From positions 1 through 39,271 of the forward strand of contig CALVOB010000003.1 of NCBI GenBank assembly GCA_944350095.1: 39,271 nt of DNA, given 5' to 3'. Position 1 is the stretch's first letter. Each line of letters opens with the position of its first letter. This DNA is from an uncultured Clostridia bacterium. Lineage in GTDB: Bacteria; Bacillota; Clostridia; Christensenellales; UBA1242. Both the position numbers and the translations under genes were made by a program. Positions 1-14,700 of this stretch are shown here, one piece after another. The notes under the pieces were generated by a model. The model was not told where the DNA came from. It worked only from the letters and a program-made list of their open reading frames with translations, and did no database searches.

Positions 1-2698
1 AATTGTAAAGACCAATTGAATCAAGTCTAGTAAAAGATTGTAATTCTAAATTAAGAAGAGCATAATAATCAATTCCTAATAAATTTAAATTAAATGAAAA
101 CCAATATTTGCTTCCTGGTCCAGATATATCGCCTGAATTACAAATTATTCTCAAACTTAAATCGTTTTGATTTATATTATAACTTCCAAAATTAATTAAA
201 CCTGTTGAATATGCAGTTTCATCACCTTGTATAGCAAATTGTTCTCCATCAACAAGGGTTAAATTTCCACTCATTATAGATGTTTTAAAACTATAACTAT
301 TATTCTTGTCTACACTAGTTATATATTTCAACAATTCTGTTCCAACTAATGTTACTCCAGAGAATAATGTAACAGCTGGATAAACTAAAACCTTAGAATA
401 TCTATTTGTAATTCCATAATAATATCCAACACCATTTGAACTTGCAGTATCTAAATTATAAATTGGAAGATTAGTAACACTTTGTAAGTTTCCAGATACA
501 TCTTGTTGAAAACTTATATTTTTTATAGGAATATAAACTGTTACAATAATAGTGTAAGTTATTGTTTCATTTTCAGAAATTATTTTAAAATCTTGAATTT
601 TTCCAAGAGAAATAGTTAAATTAATAGTAAATTCAGAAATATACCCATCTAAGATTGTTGGAATTATACTTAAAGTGTCACTATAACCAGAATATTCATA
701 ATCTAAATCTATTTCATTTTCGTTATAAATGGCTATACTTGCTTCTCCTGAATATAATGTTGCCATAGACGGAGTAGCTATATATTTAAATAATGTTTCT
801 AAACTGTCGCCTTTATCCATTAGAGTAAGATAAAAGGTGTTTTTATTTGTTTCATCTTCTTGAAATTTAACAATATTATCATTAGTTTCAATCCCAAAAC
901 TTGAAGATTTAACAGAAGCTTCAACATTTACCCTAAGTTCAGCAGAACGACCATTTGGCAAATAAATAGTAACCTTACCTCCACTACCCACAGAAATTGG
1001 TGTAATTTTTAAAGCAAGTTGTGGCTCGCCATTTTCAATAATTTGTTCAACTGTAAAATAAGAAGCATTTGAATATCTATATGTAAACAAGCCCCAATAT
1101 GCACCTTCTGTAATGTTAAAGTCTTCAAATATTTTAACTTGCTCTTCATCGTTTAAATCTAAATATAAAACATCTTGTCCATTTGGATAATTAACTTCAA
1201 AATCTTTTGCCCCAGGAACAATATTGATTTGATATACATTTTGAACCTTTTCTTCCGATAAATATTGGCTTAAAACTTCGAAACGAATATAAATTCCGTT
1301 TTCTCCATCATAAACTTTTTTACCAAGTAATGTTATAGGGCTTATAAGAACATTATTTTCAAAGTCTGCACTAGGAAGAATAACATATCCGTTTTCATCT
1401 GGATTTCTTGTTATATTCTGATATGAAAGGGTTAAATATTCAGACCAATTATCAATTCTATTTCCATTTATATCGCAAAAATCTATTGATATTTGAGTAA
1501 ATGTTGAATCAGTAGAAAAAACCATAGGTGTAAGATTTACACTTGCAATTGAAACATTATAATTTACATCATAAAGTTGAATAATTTCACCATCATCTAA
1601 TTCGTTTACTTTAACAGAATTCGGAGCGCTAACAATTTGAATAACATATTCTAAAACAACAGAATAGCCTTCATAATCAATATAGTTTAATGTTACCGTT
1701 AAAGTATCTTCGCCAACATATACTGCTTGAAGTTTAAACTTAAATGAATTTAATGTTGTTTCTTCAATTTCTACAATTGAAAACCCTGTTTTTACACTTA
1801 CTTCAACATTTTCAGTAGTAGAATTTAAAACAAGTTCAACCTCAACATTAGCTCTAGATGAATCATTTGAAACCAATTTAATTTCGTTTAAAACTTCTGT
1901 TTCCTCATCTCCTGTAGGTTCTTGTCCTTTTGGTAGAATGATTGAAGGATTTACTATTTCAAGTCCTCCCTGAGCTGTTAGTTGTAATTTATTAACACTT
2001 ATATTTTCAATTACATCAACTATAAAAGTTTGTTCCAATGAAGAGTTAAAAACAGATATTGCTTTTAAAGTAAAAGTATTTTCATTTATGTTAAAAATAT
2101 CTCCTGTTAAAGTATAAATTCTAACATATAAAACTTCTTCATCATTTTCTATTATATTTTCACTTACAATTTTAGAAACTTGATAATCTGTATCACCAAC
2201 TGTGTAAAAATAGTTTAAATCTGTTTGAACTGAACTTGAAGGTGTAAAAGTAAATAACTTTTTAGGGCTTAAATCCATTTCAAAACCATTTTCTCTTACA
2301 ACAAAAGCATTTGTGCTATTTCTCACAAAGTTCTCAATATTTTCACTAACATTAACATAAATATCTAATGTTTTACCGCCCTCCAATGTTCTAATAGTTA
2401 TAGTTCCTTCACCAGAAGTTAATGCTTTAATAGTAAAGCGAGTTCTTCCAGCACTCAATTTTTCAGAAGAAAGAATGGTAATAAATTCTCCGTCAGGGCT
2501 TAAATTAACTTCATTACTTACACCATTCGGTGTTCCTTCCACGGAAACAGTAAGCTGACGTTCTTCGCCAACTATCATTTCCAGACTTGTAAAATCTGTA
2601 ACTATTTTCATATTTTTGTATGGGTCACCGCAGGCAGTGAGCAAAAGCCCACTGACTGCTAAAATAACACCACACAACACCCCAAATAATTTTTTCAT
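1..2698 (-). CDS. Large surface lipoprotein, paralogue of the upstream giant gene (3' part beyond window)
   Basis: This is an open frame of 899 codons that runs off the left edge without a stop, so the C-terminus is missing. It starts at ATG 2698 after a GGAG ribosome binding site. The N-terminus MKKLFGVLCG has a signal peptide ending in the lipobox LLTAC, with the lipidated cysteine at residue 23. The next residues, GDPYKNMKIV, nearly copy the mature start of the giant lipoprotein upstream. The rest is Ser/Thr/Asn/Ile-rich and looks like serial Ig-like beta domains. No GLUG repeats, catalytic motifs or sortase signal are visible in this part. The stop of the upstream gene is only 47 nt away with no terminator between, so the two are probably co-transcribed. 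It should be lipid-anchored on the outer face of the membrane. The role is unknown; adhesion or envelope structure is inference. Confidence 0.85.
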   Translation of the reverse strand, partial: MKKLFGVLCGVILAVSGLLLTACGDPYKNMKIVTDFTSLEMIVGEERQLTVSVEGTPNGVSNEVNLSPDGEFITILSSEKLSAGRTRFTIKALTSGEGTITIRTLEGGKTLDIYVNVSENIENFVRNSTNAFVVRENGFEMDLSPKKLFTFTPSSSVQTDLNYFYTVGDTDYQVSKIVSENIIENDEEVLYVRIYTLTGDIFNINENTFTLKAISVFNSSLEQTFIVDVIENISVNKLQLTAQGGLEIVNPSIILPKGQEPTGDEETEVLNEIKLVSNDSSRANVEVELVLNSTTENVEVSVKTGFSIVEIEETTLNSFKFKLQAVYVGEDTLTVTLNYIDYEGYSVVLEYVIQIVSAPNSVKVNELDDGEIIQLYDVNYNVSIASVNLTPMVFSTDSTFTQISIDFCDINGNRIDNWSEYLTLSYQNITRNPDENGYVILPSADFENNVLISPITLLGKKVYDGENGIYIRFEVLSQYLSEEKVQNVYQINIVPGAKDFEVNYPNGQDVLYLDLNDEEQVKIFEDFNITEGAYWGLFTYRYSNASYFTVEQIIENGEPQLALKITPISVGSGGKVTIYLPNGRSAELRVNVEASVKSSSFGIETNDNIVKFQEDETNKNTFYLTLMDKGDSLETLFKYIATPSMATLYSGEASIAIYNENEIDLDYEYSGYSDTLSIIPTILDGYISEFTINLTISLGKIQDFKIISENETITYTIIVTVYIPIKNISFQQDVSGNLQSVTNLPIYNLDTASSNGVGYYYGITNRYSKVLVYPAVTLFSGVTLVGTELLKYITSVDKNNSYSFKTSIMSGNLTLVDGEQFAIQGDETAYSTGLINFGSYNINQNDLSLRIICNSGDISGPGSKYWFSFNLNLLGIDYYALLNLELQSFTRLDSIGLYN

Positions 2699-2745
2699 TC
2701 TTTTCTCCGATAATTAGTTTTTTACTAAAATTTCTTTACTTTAAA

Positions 2746-5700
2746 TCATTTTTTAAACAATAGTCCATTGTAAATAGTAGTATAGTTATAATAATTAGCC
2801 TCCTCAGCCTCAAAAGTTTTGCTATAAAATTGGTCCCAAGATGTCCAATATCGATATTTTTTTGTAGTCAGACCTTGTTGTTCCTCTACAATTTCTTCTA
2901 TAAAAACAATATTTATAACTATATCTTCATCCTCATTTTCGCCTTTTTGAGTTATAGAAGCAATGTAAGGAATTTCATTTATAATTTGATAACTATCGAA
3001 AATGCTCAATTTAGGGCCACCATCTACTTTTTCAAATACAGTACCTTCTGTTTTAGGAGTGGTATATATTGTATAATTATTGTTTTCAGATTTATTTAAA
3101 TATGTGTATTCAATTGGTAAGTTTTTAAGATAAGGTAATCCCTCATTTACAACACCATTTGGATCAATATTCCAAGGACTTGTATCAGCCCCTATGCTCC
3201 AATAATTAACAGTAATCGTACCATTAACCCTGTCTATTTTAGCAACATTAGGATCTGCAGATATTTTTCTTTCTCTTAAAAATCCAATTACATATGCAGT
3301 TCTATCCGCTGTTTCTCTGTAGATTTTGTATATTAATGAACTTTCTGTAATATCTTGTCCTTCAGGGAACAAATAGTTTGGATTAATTCTTATTGTGGAA
3401 TGACTTCCATTTGCTCCTTGATTATAAACATACAATGAACTTTCTCTAATTAAATTATCTTCATCATACCCATTATTAAAAGTAAAATACGCTCTATTTT
3501 CAGTATTATTAAAGTTGATAGCATAACTCTCTTCAATTAGTTTTCCAATATATAAATTAGTAGCAGAATTTGAAGAAGTTTTTAATGAATATTGTATAGC
3601 AACATCAACTTCATTAAATTCAATTTTACTAATATTGTCAAGACTGACTTGTTCTGATATTTCTAATGCACCTTGAAGCCTGAACATGCCTGCATATTTG
3701 CCATCATAGTTTAATACCATATCAGCTTCTGTGTAATCTTCTAAACTTATGTATATTTCATCTGATAATCTTACATGAATAGGATTTGAATAATTACCTG
3801 GAACATCATAAATAACTACATAAGGATTTTTAATGTTCCACCCTATTTGCACAGGTTTATTATCATCTGAAGTCTCATAAATTGGAGTTAAATCATTTTC
3901 ATTTTTATAATACAATTTTACATATTTTTGATTTATTGGAATCATGATGCCATTATTATCACCATTTGGCATTTTTATAACAATGTAATCATCCATAGAA
4001 TAAGCAGAATTAATTTGTCCATCTATTTGCCAAGCATAGCTTATCAATTCATTTTCACTAGCACTACCAACATCATAAACTTTATTATAATATAAATATT
4101 GTTGTCCTTTATGATCTATTAATGTATATTCTTTGTTTGCTTCATTTCCTATTAAAGAAACATTACTTTTACTTACCGTTATTTCATCTTCAGGCAAATA
4201 ATATGTATAATATCCATCAATTGAATCTTCTGAAATATAACTATAATTTATTGTTGTTTCAGATTTATAGGTATCACTATTTTCATATTCATTTGTTAAT
4301 TGTTCCAAAGTTCTTTTTGAATTATAATCATTTCCTAAATTATTATTACCAAAATTATATCCCGATTTATCAGAAGAGCTTACATTACATTTATCTTCTA
4401 AGAAATAAGAACTTGTAATGTTTGAAGAATATCCTAAAGGAGCCACATAAGAATCAGTATCATAATAATTTGGATGTGATTTTGTGGTATAAAAATCAGA
4501 ATTATTTAAATTAGAATTAGCAATAGTATAGGTTCCACTTCCAAAGACTTCATCATTAATGTAAATTTTGTTTTCTATTGAAGTGTCATTAGGATCTACA
4601 ACCTTTAATAAATCATATGTTTCTCTAGGATCAGAGCCGGCCACCCATCCTATTAAAGCTCCTACTGCTGCAACTCCAACAGCTGCCCATCCTATGCCAG
4701 GTATCATTCCAACTGCGAGTATAACTGAACCAACTCCAACAGCTCCAACTCCAAAGCCTATTCCTGCCCCAATTGAAACATCAGAAAGAACCTCTTTATC
4801 TTCATAGGCAATTGTTTTGCCATCCGATAAAAGTTTTAAAAATGTTGACCTAATCCTTTCATAATTAGCATCACCTGACGTATGATATATCTCATAATTT
4901 TCATTAGAATTTGACATTGCGTTTAAATTATAACTTTCACCATAAACATCATTAGAAGTATCTCCAGTATAAGAAGATTTTTCACCCACATTGCTTGTAC
5001 CTGTGACAATTGTATAATCTAGTCTATATTGTTCACTTTTAGCAATTGTAGCTATATCTGATTCGTTGTTATTAATTTCTCCTACATTATAACAACCATT
5101 AATATTAGTATTTGTAGATATTCCAGAAGCATAAGCTTGGCGACATAAAACATATAAGTTTATACCATAAATGTAGTAAAAGAAATCTTCATTATATCCT
5201 GCATTAGGGCTTGTACAATCTTGCTTTAACATATAATATGTGCCGACTTTTTTATATGCTTCATTTCTAACTGGTTTTCCATCAATATTTTTAAAAGCCA
5301 TATAGGCATTATCTACTGGTTTTGGAACCATTGCATTGGCTAAAATATTTCCTTTGTTATATGAATTATTAACATTAACATATTTGTTTTCCACATATGT
5401 TATTTCGGCTTTTGTATAATCAGCAATTTTCCCAGCCGTACCTAAAATACCACTTGCATAGGCGTATAATGGAAGTGTTTCGTCAGAAGTTGCTTCATCA
5501 TCTCCTGCCACAACATATCCAGTATTATAACATTCTTCAATTGTTACATATAAACTAACTCTTGATGAATTTTCATCATTACTTTCTGTTTGTCCAATAA
5601 CATATCCGAGTATACCACCAGCGGTAGTCATAATTGTACTTCCCGCACCATTACTAAATACTTTACCATTTCTTCCAGTATTAGAACATTTTTCTATAAC

Positions 5701-8700
5701 AACACTACCTTCTGTAATAGACCCTGCAATACCTCCTGCATTATTATAGGCGGTAATTTTATTATTAATAGAATGGCAATTAGAAATTGTTACATTTCTA
5801 CCAATTCCCAATATTGCACCTGCTGAGGTTTTACTTGAATCCGCTTTAGAAGCAGTAATAGTACAATTACTTAAAATTACATTTTGTATTGTAACAAATG
5901 TAGGATTAGTTCCTGTATCACCTACATAACCAAAAAGACCAACAGCTAATTCATCATCATTTTCAATTTCTACATTGCTTATAATCTTATTATTACCATC
6001 AAAATTTCCTGTAAAATAATTGTGATTAATATCTGCAGTAGTATTTTCTTTCTGGGCTTCACCTGCTGGCGTAATTGAATCTATTCCAGCACTTTCAAAA
6101 TCAATATCATAAATGAGTTCAAAATTTTGTGACCAATTGTATATTGAAATTGTAGTAGCATTATAATCTATTGATTTTGAATTTTCTCCAGATTTTGTTA
6201 GTTGTTGCCACTTGCCAGCACTTGGTATTTGGAATGGATTGCTCTCGGATCCATCACCTGTATTTATTTTCATATAATCAGCACTTGTATCTGTGGTTAC
6301 ATATCCACTTCCACCAAAATATGGATATCCATAGTTTATTGTTGGATTTTGTGCAAATTTTGTTTTTGATAACTTACCTTTCGTCAAAATATCACTTTCT
6401 AAACTATTGTAAACAGACATATAGTCTACAGTAAATTTAGTTCCACAGCCTGATTTTGAAGTAAGTTCTGTAGCAGTTTGATCATAATAATTAGATGTGT
6501 CAGCTCCTTGACCAAACACTCCTGTTGTTCCCATTGCCGATTTTGCTTTAGCAATAGTATAACTATTTTTTACTTCACCTACTACCTCAACATTATCTGA
6601 ATTTTTAAATTTATCATCATAACTAAATGAATAAACATTTTGATTTGAATTGTTTAAATTAGATTGAACATATCCAGTGCTATAACTTGAATCTATCTCA
6701 CCTTGATTTAATCCAACAAGTCCACCAATATATGCAGTTCCATTTTCTGCATCTATAGTAGAATCATCTGTAACAATATCTACTAATGTAGAATCATCTG
6801 TAATGATATCTACCATAGAGAAAGAATCTGAAATAAATCCCTTTTCACCATTTATTGCCACAAGTCCGCCAATAATTAATTTATTTACAGGTATATCTTT
6901 TATATCACCAGATTCTATTGTATCTGGGATATTATTAATACTAATACCACCCGAAATACCTTTGGTTTTTTCAATATTGGCATCATCTGATGTTTCATCA
7001 GAATTTACAGAATTACATGCATAAACAATACCATTATTTATTCCAACAAGTCCACCATAATATGCTGTTGCTTTGTCATCTCCTGTATCTACATTATTTT
7101 TATCAAGAACATCTTCAATTTCATAATGTGAAAGATTTGTATCTTCAGTTGCTCTGGTATCTACATAAACTTTTATACCTGTTACAAAACTATTTTCATC
7201 TAATTTATTTATAAATGTATTAGTTTCGTATTCATTATTAACTATATTTGTAGTAATTTGAACAGTTGCTCCGTCAGCAAATATTGCTGAATTTTTTAAT
7301 TCTATGTTATTTAAATTTTTAACTAAACTGCTATCTTCTGATACTTCAACTTTAAAATATTTTCTTTCTGGAAGTTCTATGCTAAATGGATCTTGCCCAG
7401 CTTGACCTAAATATTCATATACAGAAGTTGAAACATTACTATTATTTTCAATTATCCATTTATTTTTATCTGATTTAAAACATGCAACTTCATCTTGTCT
7501 GTTTGAATTTACATAAATCTTTCCATCTGGACTGATATAGAAAGGATTTAATTTGCTTCCATAATGAGCTTCACCAATAAGATCGGCAAGTCCTATTCCA
7601 CTTAAACTAGAATTTTTTACTTGTGTAATTATTGAATTATAACCTAAATTTGCAACTTTAAGATTTTCAACTTCACTTTCAGTTGCTACCATTAAACTCA
7701 ACTGATTTGAATAATAATTTTGCTTATCTGTAAACGAATTATTAACATCCCCTACTAATACACCTATTTTTTCATTTCCTCTTGAATAAGGATAAATAAT
7801 GCTAGATAATGAATAGTTAGTGTATATTTGAGAGCCAGTTGCTGCTCTACCAACAATACCACCTATTGTTGTATTTTCTTCAGAACTTGGCTTAGACTTA
7901 AATTGCAAATCTGTATAAGCAACATTTTCTGCAATGACAGCATTAATTGATTTCGTACTTGTATTTTCTAAAATGGAACCAACAATACCTCCTGCACTTA
8001 CAAATCCTGCACTGTTGTTAACAACTAAACTTCCGCCAGAAACACATTTTGTAATAGAAAGTGAAGATTCACTTGATGAATCAGGTAAATTTAATATAGC
8101 AGCAATAACGCCACCAAAATAAATTTTAGATGAGCTGATATCAAATAAACATTCATTTAAAGAATAATTTACAAAAAGTGATGTGCTACTGCCAGAATTG
8201 TTACCTGAATTGTTATCCGAGTTACCGACTTTTGCAACAATTCCGCCAAACATATTGTCTTTTTCTTTTGAATCAGATTGTTCAAAACTTATATCATTAC
8301 TTGCTATTAAATTTTCTGATTCTAATCTTTGAGAAACTAATCCAACTATACCACCCACATTAGAAATTGCTGAAGATTTTATAGTTGTTTTACCTTGTGT
8401 TTCTACATTGTTTAATATTAAGCTTCCATCTGCCTGCCCAATGGCTCCGCCATAATTTAAATATTCACCAGTACCACCAACAACATTTAAGTTTATGTTG
8501 TTATTTACATAGTATCTAAATTCATTACTTTCAGACAACTTTTCAACTGTAAACATATATTTAGAGGCTGCTGTAATAATTCCAAACAATCCACCAACTG
8601 ATGCACTTTTTACATTTATTGGAACTGTTTCATTTTTATTAATTCCAGCACTTAAACTAAATTCAATATCAAGATTATCAAAAGTAGCATTTTTTTGCAA

Positions 8701-11700
8701 TAAATTTGCTTCAATAGAACCATTAGTTTTTCCTACTAATCCACCAGCATTTAAAGTTTGAATAGCACTATCACTGTTGGTTCCTGCAATAACCGTTGAT
8801 AAATTAAATACATTACTTTGATCTTCTAAATTCCCCTCATAGTTTACAAGGTCTAAGTCTATACTGCCTGTTCTTCCAGCTATATGACCAACATTTAATG
8901 TTAAATTCTTTTCAACAGATGTTCCTATAAATGTAATGTTTATATTTGTGTTAGAAAGTTTTACACCATTAATTACAGTAACATTTTTAGAAGTTGTATA
9001 TCCAATACTTCCTGCAATCATTCCAACTGATATAGAGGCACCAACTTCAATTGAATTGTAATCTACAGTTAAATTAATGTTATTATTATATGTGTCTGTG
9101 AACTCTATATTACTAAATGAACATTTATCACTTGTTCGTATAAGTAATCCTGCATCATAATTTTGTATAGAGTTTGATTCAGTTTGACTTGGTGCTATTG
9201 AACAGTTCTCAATTACAATATTTTCAAATGTTGTTCCTGTTGCAGAATCAACAAGTATTGAAGATATATTAGGTTGATAATTTGTATCAGAAATACCACC
9301 TGTACCCATGTTTTTAATAACAAAGTTAGAAAATTGTGCTCCTGTAATTGTAGACTCGAATAATGGATTGGTTATTTTATTTGTAGAATTTTTAACTGTA
9401 AAATCTAATCCATAATTTCCTGACGCATTAAATCCACGAAGCAATCCTGAAAATCCTTGAACAGTAAATCCTGGTTTAGTAGTTGCAAGCCAATCACCTA
9501 CTTCAACAATTCCATTATCAGCAGTTCCTATTATAACAAAAGTTTTATTTGAATCTTGTTGTAAATATTCAAGGTCGGAAGCAACCCTTATATAAATTAC
9601 TGAAGGTTCAACTCTAAATGTTAAGTGTGGGAATAAATGAGGAACTGAATCATCTGATTCTGTAACCCAATATTCTTGATCCCAGCCCGCATTTCTAAAT
9701 ATCTTATTCATTTCGTTTACATAGTCTGCGTTGCTAGATTCTTTTAATTCAACAATATTTTGAACATCTTCATAAATAATATAATTTTCTTCGTTAATTA
9801 CAGCACTACTTAAAGATTTGTTTGTATAGAAAGGAATATTTTGAGAAGTATAACTTTCCAAAGCGTGAACATCATAATTTGTTTGATTTAAGACAATATT
9901 TAAAGGCTCACTATCCATATAGTAAATGTCATAAATATTATTAATATAATTTTTCCCGTCAATAACTGAATATTCTCCGCTAGCAGAGCCTAATGTTGTT
10001 GGAACTGATAAATAATTGATTGCATTAATCTTTTCAAGTGTTATCTTATTCCAAACACCACTTGTAATATAGCCAAATATCCCGCCTGCTCCAACATTTG
10101 CAAATAAATCACCTGTAGAATAAAGTTCTTCAAAGCTTAAAGACAAGGTTTCTGTGTTTCCGTAATCTTCTAAGCCACCTAAACTCTTGTTGTCTCTATC
10201 AGTTATACCGCCAATTATACCTCCTGCATAAGTTGCATTTGAGGATTTAACATTTATTTTTGAATAACTCTTTTCAAGTTTTCCTGTAACAAATTCTCCT
10301 ACTATACCTCCGATATATTGTTGTGTATAGCTTGTAGATTCTCCATATTCAAATAAACTTAAATTACCTCTGTTTATACTATCAGATGGACTATTGTAAT
10401 ATGTTGCATAATTGTTTTCTATTTCTAATTGGTCCTCAGAAGCATGTTCAGCTCTAACCATGAAAATATAACCATAATTTTCGCCCACAATTCCGCCAGC
10501 ACTAAACTTATATGCAACTAGCTTTTGAGAATAATCATCTTGTGTTGAAGATAATTCAAATAAAGCATCTTGAAGCATTGTTTGAGGACCTAAGAAGCCT
10601 ACAACACCTCCAACAGTTGCACCATAAACTTGCATATTTCCAGTTGCTTTAAGAGTTAGCACATTAGGTTCAGAAAGTGCATTAGAGAAAGTATAATCGT
10701 TAACATTTGTATATATATCTATAACGCCAGCTATACCACCTGCGTAAGAAATGTTATTTCTAACAGCACGATTATAGAATTGTTGTGTTACACCAGTAGC
10801 CTCGTTGCCTGCAATAATAGTTAAATTTTCAGCAGAAACATTGCTAACATAACTATCTCCTATAATTCTACCTGCAACACCACCAGCAGTATTATATCCA
10901 TAAATAACAGCATTTTGGTCAACAGAAGAACTTGAAACACTAACATTTATAACTCTTGAACTATTAACTGTTCCAGCAAGTGCTCCTACATAATTTACAC
11001 CAGTAGCATTAACACCTTCTATTACAAGATTTAAATTCATTACAACTGCGCCATTTTCAAGTTCTTTAAATAATCCATAACTTGTGTTAGCTCCACCAAG
11101 TGTAGAAACAAGCTCTATGCCTGAAATTGTAAAACTGTTACCATCTAGTAAACCTAAACCATTTATTTCGTTTTGGTTACTATAAGTTGGAGTTAATGAC
11201 ATTTCAGTAGATCTTAAAGTTAAACCTGTTTCATCTGAAAGTAAGTTAGAAAGATCTATATTATTTACTATTCTATAATTACCAAAGGCTTTATTTGATA
11301 CAAGATCATAATAGTAAGCCACACTAGAACTTACATTTGCAGTGTCACCACCAAAAACTTGATTGAATTCGGTTTCATTTCTTATAATTATTGGATTTTT
11401 ACTACTACCATATCTATAACCATCAGCATAAGTAAAACTGTAATCTACAATATCACCTTCTGAGCTTAATTCTTCAACCTTTAATATTCTTGAAGATACC
11501 GAAATATTATTTGCACTAACTAGCTCAGGACCTCTTGTTGTCATGTACCAAACGCCGTCAGAAACATAGCCCTCAACTGAACTATTTGAGAACGCAAATC
11601 CATAAAAACTATCTTTAATATCAGGATCTAAAACTCTATTTACTGTTGTATTGTAAAGAGATTCCATATCTGATGAAGCATACTCATCATCAAGTGAGGT

Positions 11701-14700
11701 GTCTGAATTGTAATAATAACTGTTTTCAACTAAGCCATAATTTTGTAAATTAAGATTTACATCAACACCAAGGAAATTCATTTGTGTACTGTTTGAATTC
11801 TCAATTCTTGATGCTGAATAAGACCTTCTAACAATACCCTCTGCATTATTAATATAAACAAAACCTGCACTTAATCTACCACTTTGCTTATCACCAATTG
11901 TAGTAAGCATAATATTTGAATAGGAGTCTTCAATTATTCCAGAGTTTTCGTAAGCAAAACCTGCACCTACACTTGCAGTTTCAATCCCTGCACCTGTGGC
12001 ATGGATTTCCGTAGTGTTTGCATAAACACCTTTTGCATAGCTTAATCTGATTTCACCATTGTTATTTACAACAAAACCAGCTGTAGAAGTGTCTGAACCG
12101 CTTGAAGTTTGGTTAGATATTGTGCCGTTCATAAAGAAACTTGATGCTATTATGCCCGAATTTGTATATACAAAACCTGCAATATCGCCTTGTCCTACAA
12201 TGTTAAATGTAGATGGAATTATAGCAGTACCATTTGCAATTTCTAGGCTCGTTCCTCCAACTCTACTATTTGTAATAGAGCCATTTTCATTATTTATAAC
12301 AAATCCAGCAATTCTGCTTTGAATTGCACTAACATCTATATTTGAATATCCATAATTTACAGTTAGTCCAGGGGTTTGAGGAGCAGGTCTATCTGCACCA
12401 ACATAGCTATAAGCCACAACTTCACAATTAGTAATTATACCATTATTTGTTATAGCAAAACCAGCCACATCAACCGAAGTGACATTTGTCATATTTAAAT
12501 CTAGTTTTCCACCATAGTATGTATTTACTCTTATATTTTTAAGAGTAGTATCCTCTAAAACCTCATTAAAGAGTGCAAAACTTAATGAAGTTTGATCTGT
12601 TGGAATATTATAGCTTAAAATATGAATTGTTTTGTTATTACCATCAAAACTTCTTATATTATTAGTATTTATTGGAGTATAATCTAATAGATAAATATCT
12701 TCTGTTAAAATGTAATCTAGTGGTTCAGAAGAATTAACCATATTTAAGAATTTTTCTGCTGTATCTACGATTACAGGTTTATCTTCATTAGTTTCCAACA
12801 CCACATTGATAGTAAAATAATATTCAAGGTATGTTCTTGTAGGTGTATCTGTGCCATTAGGAATTTGGATAGGTATTCTTAATAACAAATCTACACTACC
12901 TGTTGTAGCTTCAAGGCCTCTAACATAAAGATTAGAGCCATCTACAACAAATGAACAATATCCATTTGCTTGAATTTGACCATTTTGTCTATTGAAAACT
13001 TTACTTAACTCTTCACTATCGCCACGATTATTAACATAATAAAGATTATCTATAAAGTTAGCTACAATTACACTATTAGACGAATCATAATCAAAATCAA
13101 AAGGCAAATTGTCATAGAATCCATTTACTATGTAACTATCTTTATCTGGATTTGCATCTGTTGAATAATAATTGTAGGTATTAAATCTAGATAAACTATC
13201 GTTTGCTAAATAAAAATCTACATCAAAATCAAATTCCAATTTTTGAGTTGTGCCAACATTTACAGTTAACACATCTTTATTATAGGCATCTGTTTTAAGT
13301 TGTGTGCCTTCTTCATTTAAAACAAAATCTGCAACAGCAACATAAACTGTTTCTTGTTCTTCACGAATAGAACCATTTATTTCACGAGATGTTATTGCCG
13401 TTATAGAAATATAATTGTCACCATCTTTTGGAGTTAAATCGGTGCTAAAATATACATTAGTTGTATATTTTTTTAAATTTGTTGTTTCATCAATTGTATA
13501 TGTTAATGGATCGTAACTAACTATACCATCTTGTATGTTGTCGATAATCAAAGAGCTTATATTTTGGTCTGCATTAACGGTTATAGAAACTTCTCCGGAA
13601 CCACCTCTTGCAATTATTGCTTGTTTTTCACCATTTACATACAAATCTGGCTTGCCTATATGTTGAACTGACAATCTATAAGAATCGGTTTTTAATTCAA
13701 CACCATTTTCATCGTATGCAACAATTTTTAATTCGTAAATTGTGTCTTGTTCAATGTCAGAAGGGATAAATGTTCTTAGGTAAAGAGAGCCAATACTATT
13801 TTCTAATGTAGGATTAAACACCCTTATGCCATTTGTAAAAGTTTCATAACCTGTTGTTTTTCTAATAAATTTATAAGCATTATCAAGCTTTTCCATTAAG
13901 CCTAAGCGTACTTGATAAGCTGAACCATTAATAGTTTTTGTTGTTACTTCAATATAACTATAATTAGAATAAGTTGGGAATAATTCAATATTTAATAAGC
14001 CCTCATCACCAGGAGCTAACAAAGATTGTGGAATTGTATAATATGTATAAGTCAATCTTTGAGTATCATCTACATTTTCCCATGAAACTCCTGATAAAGG
14101 ATAGTGAGAAGTGTTTATATATGAAAGTTTTTGAGTATCAACTTTTAAATCAAAATTAGTTGAAACACCTGTACTATTTGCAAAAAGTGATATTTCAAAT
14201 AATTCACCATTATAGTTCAATGCTCTAATTTTATTATCATCAATAATTCCAAAAGTAACCTTATAAGTTTGTTTAAAATATTTAGCAAGATTATTATAAT
14301 CTGTATTATCAGAATTTACAACAGTTGTCATTGTCTTGTCTGTGTAAGCAACAACTTCAGGGTTATAAATTTTTATCTCTACATAACCATTTGTAAATAT
14401 CCTATATTCATTATAAATATCTATATTTGAAATTCCAGGATAATCAGAAGAATCTTTTGGGTCTGAATTTTCTATTGTATAATCATTTATAACTGTAACG
14501 CCACCATAATTAGTATAGCCATCAATTTGTAAAGTTTCATCATTTAATATGCTAGCAACTAAATCTTTTTCATCATTTCTATCAGTATAAACTACCACCT
14601 CTACATTTTGAGCATGAGAATCTATAGGCTCAATTGTAAGCTCTTTTGTTTCTGAAATAATGTTATCTGCTCCGTTAAACAACTTAACTTTAAACGATTT

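Noticed and set aside
4568..4807. Plus-strand open frame coding a Pro/Thr/Ala-rich peptide
   Set aside because: It is the antisense of the glycine-rich segment of the giant lipoprotein gene. Its composition follows from that sequence, and no ribosome binding site or promoter was seen.
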